The position numbers were made by a program, and so were the translations under genes. Positions 21,762-35,000 of a stretch of 64,000 nt of DNA are shown piece by piece. The notes beneath the pieces were generated by a model. It ran no database searches, had not been told where the DNA came from, and worked only from the letters and a program-made list of their open reading frames with translations. Position 1 is the stretch's first letter; the number at the start of each line of letters is the position of its first letter. The DNA is from Argyresthia goedartella (Eukaryota; Arthropoda; Insecta; Lepidoptera; Argyresthiidae): NCBI GenBank assembly GCA_949825045.1, contig OX463810.1, positions 36,528,201-36,592,200 on the forward strand, in the 5' to 3' direction.

Positions 21762-24700
21762 GTAAGTCCGATTTATAAATACCCCATGGCTCAGCTCTGT
21801 ACATTATACATCAATATTTCTATCTACAAATACGATAAATTCCCGTTTATTCTTACACTAACATTCCTCATTTATACCCTAATTACTCGATTAGTGAAGA
21901 AAACTGACAGCTTCCTTTGAGTAATAATGTATAAATACTAAAGTAGGCGCGCAAACTGACTTTCTTGCAGTTATAAGCAGAGTGAATTCACTCAACACCC
22001 GTTCAGTCTGTGCTAAGCGTTTGCCGAGCCGTGACGCTTTTGATGCGAGAGTAAGAAACTAAATAATGCCATCAAAGAGTTACAAGATTTTACATGCAGA
22101 TGTGTCATTTCCGAATACTAAAATGTTCTGCAAGTCATATATTTTGTAAATTTTTATTGCACTTGAAAAACACATTAAAACTTATGGAAAAGACATTTAC
22201 AAAGGCAAGGTTATCTCTAACAAGAGATTTCTTCCAGCAAGCCCAAGATGATAAGGATAAATTTCATAGCAATGATAGGTAGACCCTTGCGCAGAAATAC
22301 CGCTCATGTTTTACTATCGCAATTAATTAATGATAATTATCATCTGACAAAAACTTAAGGAATTGTCAATTTATTTAACAGCCTAACAACATCGCAACCA
22401 ATGAAAAAAAATCCCATTAAAATATTGGAAATGTGCATATTCTCTTTTATTTTATTCCCAAATACACATTATAGGTCACCTGCGCTTAAAAGTATGCAAC
22501 CAGTATAGGCAGGATTCACTCGATAGGTATTCTTTTGGGCAAAGGCGAATGTATGTCTTCGGCATGTCACATCTGAGTGCAAAGATTTTTATCTTTGACA
22601 ACTGACAAGCCGACTCTCGCCCCGCGCGTACCCCTCTCGTCAAGAGGCCGGGCACATATTTTGTTCGAGCTAGCGTCCCTAGTATTTATACATAATTACT
22701 CAAAGACAGCTTCAAACATCAATTCTGGAAATATGTTGCTAACTACAGTTTAATAGTGATGATCTCATTCATTCTCAATGGAATGAAAAACTAGATAACA
22801 TATTATATTATACCTATAATATTGCTTTACCTCATTCATTCTCAATGGCATGAAAAACTAGATAACATATTATATATAATATTGCTTTACAATACGTATG
22901 ATCTCATACATAATAGTTTATCAATACTATTTCACAAATCAATGTTTTAATTACTGACTGGTTTGTGCATTTTATTTTCACATATGGTATATCTATGAGC
23001 AATGGAGCCAGCGCCCCAGTGGTTACGCCTCATATTTTCTATAGCTTCATATTTCTATCTCAATAGAAGGGTAGGTGCGTACTACTCACAGTAACTATTG
23101 TGACATTTTTATGATATCATTCTATCTTTAGACAATGAACTAAATCATTCCTCAACCCATCACTATTACTTTATTACCAAAAAGTGGCACAACATCAATC
23201 CTGTCACTTTCCTTTGTAATTTGAGCAATTAGGTTATATAGAGGCCTCTTTCTTTCCAATGTTACTAGCTACTATAGTTTCACCAGAAAGGATGATCCTT
23301 GTTCAGACATAGGGTGAAAATAGCCTATTTTCATTATAATTTTGATATTAAAAACTCTTAAATTGAAAGCACTTAGCTATAATTCTGACAGTGTAACAAC
23401 CAAAGAAGTTTTCAATTCCAGTACTGCCTCAGCAGCGATGCAGCGAAGCCGTGCTTTGTGGTGTCATTCCGTGGCCTGCTCATTATGTTGGACTGCGGCC
23501 TGGCAGCACAGTCTGTGCTGAGCTTTCTGCCGTTACCTCCGGTGCCGTCCGCTCGCCTAGCCGGTCTACCGCGGTATACGCCGCCGCATCTCAACGACCC
23601 CCTGTTGGATGGGGTGAGTTGATAGTAAATCTATGTGCCGGCTGATTCGGTACCTCACGTACACACGTGTATTATTTGAGTTTTATCCCAGGTACGCGTC
23701 AGCCATCACAGATAATGGATTTATCATACCACGTATCTAACCTAGGTACGTGGTAAGATGTCATATCAATTTGGATATAAACCAAGTATTTATAATAATA
23801 AAGTTAGATAGTCATTGTGCATATTCCTAGCCTTTATTACGTCTCCCGAAGGTAGTCGTCAGGAATTGCCTAAACCGGCTAAATCTACAATAGCGTTTAG
23901 GGCAACAAACTTTTTTGTTATAAAAACTTTTACTTTTAGTTAATTTTTAATCATCAATTGCACCTTGTTCCTGCCCACTAATCCTTCTTTTTGTGCCAAC
24001 TTATCTGAACCTGTGCCAATCAAATCCAGGCTTTCACTGCAATATTAGAATACTAATTGCGGGTATTTGACAATCTTGAATCTTGGAAACTAATCCATTT
24101 GCTTCTTATTTAATTTGGATAACAAGTTAGCAGTGGGGCCATAAAAAATGGACACGATTTTAAATCTTCCTGCTTGGAAATAAAGTTTAAAATCTAAGAA
24201 AAAAATAAACTGGCTCCTGGTACACTGCACTGTCAAGGGGTTTCATCTTTTAAAATCTTTAGAAATCATTATCTTTAATCCTGCATCATACAGGAGCTTA
24301 AAGAATGCTGCGGCCGTGTGTTCGTGGACAGCATCCCGGAGTTCTGCCCGCCCCTGGACAAGGTGGTGGACTTCTCTCAGCTAGACGTGATCCTCATCTC
24401 CAACTACACCTGCATGATGGCGCTGCCATTCATCACAGAAGACACTGGCTTTAAAGGACTGGTGTATGCGACCGAGCCTACACTACAAATCGGCAGGTAA
24501 GACATATGTGTCAAATAATGTATTCTGATTATAGGGATTTTCCGTTGTAAAAGTTTATATCATCGATATTATTACATAACCCAATAAAAACAACAGTGAG
24601 GAGTAATACTGCTAAATGCTTACAATTCTGACCTCTTTAAACGAAAACACAACTCTTATATATAACACAAAACACTGAAACAACAAGTGGAATAAAATAT

Positions 24701-27700
24701 GACGCATAGGTACCTACCGCGACTGCTACCTACATAGGACGGAATACGGTCTGAAGGTTTTTCGTTCCTTTACGTAACGAATTATTATTACTGTCACACT
24801 AGTCACACCGCTCCCTATTCCAATAAATTAATTCATAACTGTCAGACGAGCGTTCCGGGCTATATAGTCCGGAAGGCACGTAACGGCTTTTGAAAAGTGG
24901 TCTATATAGCCCGGCAGCCATGCGAGGTGTTATATATATTTTAACTTTACCACTTTTGCGGTTAAAACTCAAGCAATTCAGATGGCGCCATAATCAAACC
25001 TTTGTAAGTTGCACACGGGACTAGCAAAGCAAGCGTTGAGTAGAACCCGCTCCCCCCAGGTTTTACCTCGAGGAGCTGTCAGAGTGGGTGTCGGCGGGCG
25101 CGGGCGGGGCTGGCGCGCGGCGCTGGAAGGAGCTGCTGCACCTGCTGCCGCCCCCGCTGGCGCACGCCGCCCGCCCACGCGCCTGGCGCCGCCTGTACTC
25201 GCGGGCCACGCTGGAGAAAGCCTTGGCGAGGGTCAGGGTGGTGGGGTATGACGAGAGAGTGGACATCTATGGCGCGCTGGAAGCCACGCCTGTTAGTTCT
25301 GGGTGAGTCTTCCTCCTACTGAGTCCCATCATAGGTTTGGATAGTATTAAAGTACATATATAACCAGTCAAACATTAGTTTAGCGACTTACTAGAACTCA
25401 TTAAAAGAACAAGAAGACTCGGGGAGGGACATATGTTGAACCAACAGCAACCTGTGCCCAAACAGTGGGAACTGGGTGAAAAAGTCACAATAGCTGACCG
25501 ATCACCCCCCTGTATTTCAGGTGTCCCACCGCAGCATTCCTGTCATTCCATGGTGAGATGAATGTAATTATTTGTCCTATAGTTCCGTTCTGGCGCCAAC
25601 TGCAACTAAGGGACTCTCTAGACTAGAGCGTTGGCGAAACCCTCGATTAGAGAGATTACTCCTGCATCTATATATATATAGGAACCAAGGCAACATCACG
25701 TTTAAGCAGTCGTTGTAATGCCTTGGATACTCTAGAAGACAATCACGCAACGCTCAAACTACGTCACGCTGCAACGTTGTACAATGTCCAGAAACATGCC
25801 CCGCTACGTTTGACGTTACGCTGGACATGTTGTTGGCTCCGAGAGCGAGCGCACGTGCCTCGGTTCACTTTTTTCCATGTAGTTGTTGAGGGACATATTT
25901 CTCAATATGTTGCCCTATTTGTCCCCTGTGCATATAATGTGCACTGGGAACTTAGAACGTGGTGTCGTTGTGTTACAGATTCTGCCTCGGCTCCGCGAAC
26001 TGGGTGCTGCGATCTCCTCACGAGAAGATCGCCTACGTCAGCGGTTCTAGTACTCTGACAACGCACCCGAGGCCTATCAATCAGGTGAGCTGTTTATAGT
26101 GCCAATAGTTTGCATAATAGGATTTATTACAATAAACTTTATTAGGGATCAAAACTATTGTTTTCACGATAATTCCTCTTTATTTAGTACAAATGGGGCA
26201 CCTAATACCTATAATAATACCTTAGACACTATATACACACACATTGATCTAGCCCCAAACTAGGACTCCCTGTATCTTGGGTACTAGACAACGATACACA
26301 TACTTATATAGATAAATATTGTACTTAGATAGATAAACAACCATGACTAGGGTACAAACATCCGTTCTCCTCAAACAAATATTAGCCCCCACCGGGTCTC
26401 GCACCCGGGACCATTGGCTTCGTAGGCAGGGTCACTGCCGACTCGGCCATTCGGGTCGTCCTTGAATAACTTCTAACACTATACCTGACAAAAGTCACGA
26501 GGCAAGTTGACTCGATAATTGAATAAACTTTATTCAATTATCGAGTCAACTTGCCTTTATTCAATAAAGGCTTCAGCACCCCGGGGGCGAATCAGTAGCG
26601 AGGCGGTAAAGCGGTCTGTCTGTCTGTCTGTCATTATTGTCAAATGCATGGTCAAACGGCCGCCACACTGAAACAATGGCGCGAACCCACCATCGAATTT
26701 GGTGTGACATGCTTCATAGAGTTTCCTGTATGTGACACCCGCCCCGCTACCCCGCTACCCCGCCACCGACCCCCCGCAGGTGCCGAAGCCCAAAGGTCTG
26801 TTACCCTTGGCCCTTGGAAGGCACATTCATTGTACAATAGCCGACTACAGCGAAGCCAAAAGGAGGGCTTTATTTGACCGGTATGTATGTATTTATATTA
26901 ATATATCTACACACGTATCATAAACCCTCTTTACTGCGTCCAAAAACCGCACGTTACGACCAGCATAATGTTATACTACTTTGTAAAAACTCATTTCTTA
27001 TCTGAATATTTAACATTATGACCATAATGTGTAAATTTTCTACATATTATGACATTCAAATTTCGAACGCCGACGCCCGCCTGCGTGCCGCCCCTACTTT
27101 GTCTGTGAAGTTGGTACTACAGAACAAGCTAAACAACTCAATGCCACAATGCCGGTCAAACATGCGGTTCCTGAACATATCAAAGAGAGCTTATGATATG
27201 TGTGTAGATAAACTAGTGTATGTAACTGTACATAATTAGGCATTAAAACTATCGAGTGATATTATTATGAAATTCGCCTTCGGCTCGTTTTATAAACCCA
27301 CCCTCGAGTTTTAATGCCCTCCATTATGTATCAGTCACATAAACTACTATTATGTCACCAGAACATCAAAGCTATTTATCAGAATTTAAAAGGGTCTTGA
27401 TCATCCACTGGTTTAAAGTCTATGTGACGTCACACTTCTTTCAATATGGCGCGCTATAGAGGGTATTATAAAGACACGTTTTTAGATATTTAGCTTGTCG
27501 TGGTCGGTATCAAATAAAACTGTCTTATTCAAACATTGCCAGTGCTCGCTGCTTTGCTTGCATTAACTCTATAATTATAAATTTAGGCCAAATACTATAG
27601 GTAAGTTGACTCATGCTACTTATCAGAATTTAACAATTGAAGCGTCTTGATCTTCCACTACTTATAGGCTATGTGAAGTTACATGGCGCACTCTAGAGGG

Positions 27701-30700
27701 CATAAATACATGTATTTAAAACAATAACAGGGCTATGTTGGTTTTTTTATTAAAGGGCTTAATTAGGACATTCCAAATATATATCTCTGTTCTTGCTCGC
27801 TGCTTTGCTTGAATCTAAACCCTTCAGGACGCGATATTTTAGTAGTCGGGTTTTAGTGATGAACTCATCGTCTTGTTCTCTATGTTGTATTCCCTGCAGA
27901 GCGCGCTTCGAGGGGCCGACCTGCTCATCCTGGCCGCACTGACGCAGACGCCGGCACACAACCCCGACAACATGCTGGGGGACCTGTGCGTGCACGCCGC
28001 GGTGACTCTCCGCGCAGGCGGCTCCGTGCTGCTGCCCGTCTACCCCAGCGGCGTGGTATACGACTTGCTGGAGTGTCTCGGCGCGCACCTGGAGGGCGCT
28101 GGGCTGGCGCAGGCGCCGCTGTACGTGGTGTCTCCGGTGGCGGACGCGTCGCTGGCGTACAGCAATATACTGGCGGAGTGGGTCTCCCAGCATAAACAGG
28201 TTGGTGCGGGATGCTAAACAACCGATAAAAACCGGTCAAGTGCGAGTCTAACTCGCGCACGAAGGGTTCCGTACCACCGTACAGTGGTAGGGATGGTGTG
28301 GAGTGAATAGTTTGGATTTTACATACCAAAAGTTGTTTACAAAGTTATTGATGCGGCTACTGTCACATTCCATGCACGTAACCAGGTGCATTCATAATTT
28401 GTATGTGGTATTGAAAGAATAGTTGTGTGTTATTCCATTTTTTTGTATTTTTTGTTATAGCGGCAACAGAAATACATCATCTGTGAAAATTTCATCTGTC
28501 TAACTATCACGGTTCATGAGATGCAGCCTGATGACAGACGGACGGACGGACAGCGAAGGCTTAGTAATAGGGTCTCATTTGGCATCCTTCGGGTACGGGA
28601 CCCTAAAAATCATTTAAACCCATCGCCCCTATATGGGCTCAGTTCTCCTGACTCGTCCTGCCAGTATACAATATGTAGAATTGCGAGAATAATTTTGCGC
28701 CCCCGACTAACTACCTAGCTATTGGATATTTTAGGTGTGGCTTACGCCGCGCCGCCATTAAAACAGAGGTTTTTTTCCCCAGGTTTCCGATCACTTGACT
28801 TACTATTAATTACATCATTTATTTTGCAATCAAAATGCTTATCCAAAATTTTATTTTTTTTGTATATTTTATTTGTCTTTTTGGTGTATACCTAAAAATA
28901 ACTATTATTGGGAAATTTCAGGGGCCTCCTCGAATATTGATTGGTCATTAGTGGAGTTGCTAGAGTGAAGTAGCTTCAGTGTGAACATTAGGAGCAGATC
29001 TTGATGCTTGCGACTTATTCATATTCATATTAACAAATTTCTTTATTGCTCACAAATCATATAAAAAAACAAGAGTTACATAAAAATAGTGTACAAAGGC
29101 GAGCTTATCTCTAATAAGAGATCTCTTCCAGCAAACCAGGATAAGATGTGAAAGGTTATTTGCTGAGCAGGGGTAGACCTATTAAGTACAAATTTTTTTT
29201 TTTTTTTGTTAGCCATTAAGGTGTCCCACTGCTGGGCAAAGGCCTCCCCCTCTTTCGTCCACACTTCCCTGGTCTGTGCCACCTCCGGCCACCCCGGCAT
29301 AAAATTAATAAATACTTATATTTATACTACCTATAATTCTAAAAACAGAGGTAATGCTTTTTACGTACATTTCTTACGTAGACAATACGGACGTTCTAAC
29401 AGTGAAAGAAAACATCATGAGGAAACCTTCAATCTCCATGATGATGATGTTGCGGTGATGGGCTGACCCCCCCTGTCACGCAAAATTAAATAGCTGGCTA
29501 AAAGTGGGCACAATGTGACTTTGCTACCCCATATAGAAAACGGCGTGTATGTATTTTGTTGCTTGCGCATCACTCGGTACCCATGCGCCTTTTCAGGGGA
29601 TTGTCACGACACCGTCATTAAACAAATCCATTTAGTACCATTAATATAAATGTACTTAATGCCCGAAGTCGAAAGTGTACCTGCCCGAAGAGCCGTTCCC
29701 CCACGCGGCGCTAGTGCGCGGAGGTCGCCTACGTCACGCGCGGCGTCTCCACGACGACGCGTTCAGTGCGGACTTCAGACAGCCGTGCGTCGTGTTCTGC
29801 GGACACCCGAGCCTGCGCTTCGGTGCCGCTGTGCATCTGTTGGAGCTGTGGGCTTCGAATCCGCACCATGCGATCATATTCACAGGTGATACATTCAAAT
29901 ACACCCTACTTTTTAAAGCACTTTTGAATGTTTCCTACTTTTAAATGCGCGGCCTCTGTGTGTTGAATACTAAAAAACCGACCAAGTGCGAGTTGGACAG
30001 GCACACGAAGGGTTCCTTACCATTATCTATAAAAAAGTTTGTTGTATGGGAGCCCCCTTTAAATGTTAATTTCATTTTAATTTAATTATTTATTTTTAAA
30101 GTAAATAATATACTCAATATATTGTGAACATTTTAAGCCTCTAGCTGCTACCATTATCCATATCGATCAAAAATTAGCAAAAAAAAACACGTTTGTTGCA
30201 TGGGAGCCCCCTTAAATATTTATTTTATTCTTTATTTTAGTATTTGTTGTTGTAGCGGCAACAGAAATACATCATCTGTGAAAATTTCAACTGTCTCACT
30301 ATCACGGTTCATGAGATACAGCCTGGTGACAGAGAGACAGACGGATGGACAGCGAAGTCTCAGTAATAGGGTCCCGTTTGAGATCCTTCGGGTACGGAAC
30401 CCTAAAAATGACACCCTCGTCGCACCGCTCATGGAGTGAAGGCCGACTTGACACTCAGCTGACGTGCCTTCTCTCTAATACTGATAGTTAATTAAGTGTT
30501 CACAACATTCCATTAGCCACTACCGAAAAACCCATAAATATATCCTCTTCTACCCTTCCAGAGCCGGACTTCCCGTACCTCGAAGCCCTGGCGCCTTTCC
30601 AGCCGCTGGCCATGAAGGCGTTCCACTGTCCCATCGACACCTCGCTCAACTACTCGCAGGCCAACAAGCTGGTGCGGGAGCTGAGGCCGCGCGCGCTGGC

Positions 30701-31977
30701 GCTGCCTGACCAGTACGCGCCGCCTAGCGCCGGTGGGTATACGTAGTCATTGCCTCTGGCCCCACGCTAGGGTGTAACCAGTGACGTCATCGTAGTGGCC
30801 AACTAGCTGGTGCGGGAGCTGAGGCCGCGCGCGCTGGCGCTGGCCTGACCAGTACGCGCCGCCTAGCGCCGGTGGGTATACGTAGTCATTGCCTCTGGCC
30901 CCACGCTAGGGTGTAACCAGTGACGTCATCGTAGTGGCCAACTAGCTGGTGCGGGAGCTGAGGCCGCGCGCGCTGGCGCTGGCCTGACCAGTACGCGCCG
31001 CCTAGCGCCGGTGGGTATACGTAGTTATTGCCTCTGGCCCCACGCTAAGGTGTAACCAGTGACGTCATCATCGGCGTCGTACTCGCAGGCCAACAAGCTG
31101 GTGCGAGAGTGCTGGGGCTCCCTTCTAGCTCCGGTATATTTCCCATTTGCCCACGAGTTAAGTTAATTCTAGCCTTAGTAAACATTGCGAGGAGAATATC
31201 CATATCTATATAATAATAATAATGTATAATAATATTTATAAAAATCTGCGGCGAAAGGCTAGCTTCCTGTCACGCAATGTGGAGTATGGAATACCTGACT
31301 AACGCGGGCTCAATTGTGCCGCTTCTGCCACCCCTATGAAAAATACCGAAAATATTACCATTAGCTCCAAAACTTCACTGACTCCATACTCAGTCATTTA
31401 AATGAAACTTTAGTCCGATTGCAAAGGAAAATGCTCAAAAAACCCAGGCCTGACGCAAGTGAAGTGAATCTCAAATGGAGTTAATCAGTACATCATTTTT
31501 CAAAAGGAATTAGTGCGAAATTCAATGGCTAAAGTAGTGTTTTTTCCTTTTGAAGTTTTGTAGGCGTTCATGTAATAACTGAATATTTAGTAAGTAAACA
31601 TTAAGCACCTTACGGCGGTGAATGGTTAAATTCATATTTTAAAAATACGTGTGGTTCATTATATGTTAGTGTAGCGGCAACATAATTACACATTCTGTAA
31701 AATTTTCAACTCTACCGATGGGGAAGAATAATATAATATAATCACTGTGAACAGCAACAAAAAGTTTCGTTCATCTGAGATCTTATGGATATTTTGAATA
31801 ACGAAACTCTTTCTATAAATTTACTTTACTATTTATTTGTTAGTAACCTCAGATGAACGAAACTCTTTTCTTGATATCTACAAACTTTTAGAGCCCTCTA
31901 GGTGGGACTCATTTGGCAGCTTGCTTCCTCATTACAACTCATGAGATATCCAACCGACTGTTGTCGGCGGGCGCAGG

Positions 31978-32012
<35 letters not shown>

Positions 32013-35000
32013 GCGCGGCGGGCGGCGCACGCGCACACATCGCGGCCGACGTGCCGCTGGTGGTGCTGCGGCGCGGCGGCGCGGCGGCGTGCGGCGTGCG
32101 GCGCCGGGCAGCGCGCGGCACGCTGGCGCCCGAGCTGGCAGCCGACCTGCAGCCGCTGCAGCCGCTCTGTGTCGCCGTGTCGCATAGGGATAACAGGTAT
32201 GCACAACGTGCTCGGCTACTTCTGAAGCTCACTCTTCACTATGGGATATCACGAGGGTAGTATTGAAACGTACGACCGTAAATCCAGTTTTTGATACCGG
32301 ATTGCACGAAAAACTGAGCGCGACTAGAACTACTACTAGACTACTTATTTTGCTTGACCAAAATTCTGAATTACGCGATCAGGAATCTGAAACACAGCAA
32401 CTTGAAAACTTCATTCGAGTAACATAAAATACAAATCGAGCGTTGGATATTGTTGTACTTACATGTTCAATCTAGCCTCCGCTTCGCTCACGCCTTTACC
32501 TTCACCGTCCCTGTCCCACCACTCCGCCCAAACATGATATATATAGCTAATAAGCATAGGCTAAACCATACAGTAATTTGATCGCGCAATTTAGTAAGTT
32601 TATCGCTTGATTCAGTATTTTTTCGCTCATTTCAGGTAATAACGCTGTTCATGATCATTCGCTGAATTCATTTTTATTCGCTCGTTTTATTATTCCCCAT
32701 ATAATAATATAGCATCATCATCTCAGTATTCTGTGATATGCGAGTATCATATTATAGCACTGGACAAAATATGACAAGTGATGTTTATCTTACACCTTCA
32801 GATGAAATATACAGGTGACATTTAATTAGCTGATCATATTGTGGGGAACGATAGTATATCCTAAACAAATTATGGTCCCAAACAAAAATAGAGGCTCCCA
32901 TAGTAACTTGTAATCAGCTGGTCGGGTCAGTTGTTCATAAGGACAGGTACTATCATTCCCAAAAATATGGTAATGTCATCCTGTACCACAGTCAAAGAAC
33001 ATTCTTTATCTATCTAATATAGAAAATTCTCGTGTCAGTCTCAATCAGTCTCGGCTCAACCGATTTTAATGAAATTTATATGTACATTTGGTAGGTCTGA
33101 GAATAGGTTTTTGTCTATTTTCTACTAAAGTAATGTCTAGAAATAATTTATATGGCAAACGACGTTTGCCGGGTCAGCTAGTTACTAATATAAATAATGT
33201 AGATATTCGCCATTCCCAAAGATATGGTAATCTCATCCTGTAGCAAATTCAACATTTTTTATCACTAATATAAATAATATAGATATTTACCATTCCCAAA
33301 AATATGGTAATGCCGTCCTGTATTAAAGTCAACATTTCTTTATTATTAATATAAATAATGCAGATATTCACCATTCCCAAAAATATGGTAACGTCATCCT
33401 GCATCAAAGTCAACATTTCTTTATTATTAATATAAATAATGCAGATATTCACCATTCCCAAAAATATGGTAATGCCGTCCTGTATCAAAGTCAACATTTC
33501 TTTATTATTAATATAAATAATGCAGATATTCACCATTCCCAAAAATATGGTAACGTCATCCTGCATCAAAGTAAAATTTTTAGCCAAAGATTTTCGAATG
33601 GCTTGTGTTTAAACGTTTACCAAAAACGCACCTATTTAACTACCAATAATTCGAAATGACTGCCAGAATGGATAAATGTCCACCAAATTGTGTTTGGATA
33701 AATGATCACCAAACTTCTTTTTTAATGTTTTATTTACTTAAGTTTATGTTTTAAGTATTTTTTCTTGTTCTTACATGTTCAACCTAACACGAAGGATAAA
33801 GGGGGCTTCGCTTCGCTCACCCCCTTTACCCTTCACCTAAGCTACCGCAGTATTTTGCCCTGATATTTTTTGCAACTTTTGGTGTTCATTTATCCATTTT
33901 GGGTAGGAAAAAAATATTTTGGTGATCATTATATTTGTTGCCTTTTCGAATCTTATATTTGAAGGTAGACAGTTTCACAAAGATGTCAAAGGTGTAATTC
34001 ATTAGATATATTGTTGTAGAGACGACACATATTAGGAAGTGGTTCATGATAAGCTCTTTGCGCTCTATACACTGGTTTTAGTTTTATTTACAGTAGTGTG
34101 TGACGGCGTAAGCATTATTTCCTCCTCACTTGACGACATATTAATGAACTTTCGTAAAATAAGTTTTGCAAAGAAAACAACTAAATAAAAATCAAAAACA
34201 AGTCTTTTTCCCGCCTCTGTATTTTTAATGTTTGTTTTTTTTTATTTTCTGCATGTCATTTTTAGCTTAGGTCGTACGCGATACTGCCCTAGTCATACTT
34301 GGATTTTTTATGTTTTTGTTAATTATACTTGTTTTTACTTTCTTTTTTTTTTACTATGCAACATAGAATGCAAATCAATTAACGTAAATGTATTAAAATA
34401 ACAAATTTCAGTCACCTCGTCTGTCAGGCTGAATGGCTTAATTGCCTTAGTCTAGATTATTAATATGTGGTCTAGATGACGACAACACTTTATGCGCTAG
34501 TGCCTAAATGCTATTTTATGCAGCCTACATCCAGCATAAAGGACTTTTTGAGCATGAGAAGTGAAAATAAAATATTCGTCCCATTCCAAAGTTATACTCT
34601 CATCCGCTTGGCAGACTGCGCCTCGACGTGCCGCCGGCGCCGCTGCTGGCGCGCTCGCCCGCGCCGGCGCCCGAGTGGGCGGCGCCCGGCGTGGAGGCGC
34701 TGCGGGCCGCGCTCGCCCGCGAGGGGCTGGGCGCCGCCCGCCTCGAGTCGGGAGGGGAGGGCGCCGTGAGTACCGCTCTATACTTACACGGACGGCTTGA
34801 ACTACTTGACTTGACGTCGTCGACTGCTACAGCACAGCTCAATAATGTTCATTCAAATATGAATTTTATTTAGGTTGTGCTCAGAAGATCTAGCAGGTAT
34901 TGAGTGGTACGTTTGCGGTAAGCTCGTACCTGGTGTCAAAGTATGTCTACAGAGCTCAGCCTAAAACCTATATTTGGAAGAACCGGAGCTGGGCTGTACG

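Noticed and set aside
26732..26923. Exon-like segment between ccccgcag and gaccggtatg
   Set aside because: INTS9 exons 5 and 6 join in phase without it, the peptide matches nothing in the family, and the sequence with a gtat tail looks like a dispersed repeat.
30806..31090. Extra INTS9 exons
   Set aside because: They are duplicated pieces of exon 8 lacking an acceptor and carrying a frame-shifting base; the first donor gives the only in-phase join to exon 9.
31898..32260. Several long overlapping frames on both strands, Ala/Arg-rich
   Set aside because: They are shadows of the GC-rich INTS9 exon 9; only the frame in phase with exons 8 and 10 matches the family.
33249..33587. 112-codon minus-strand repeat protein
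   Set aside because: It is the 81-bp tandem array read in an open frame because 81 is divisible by three; there is no start context or splice support.
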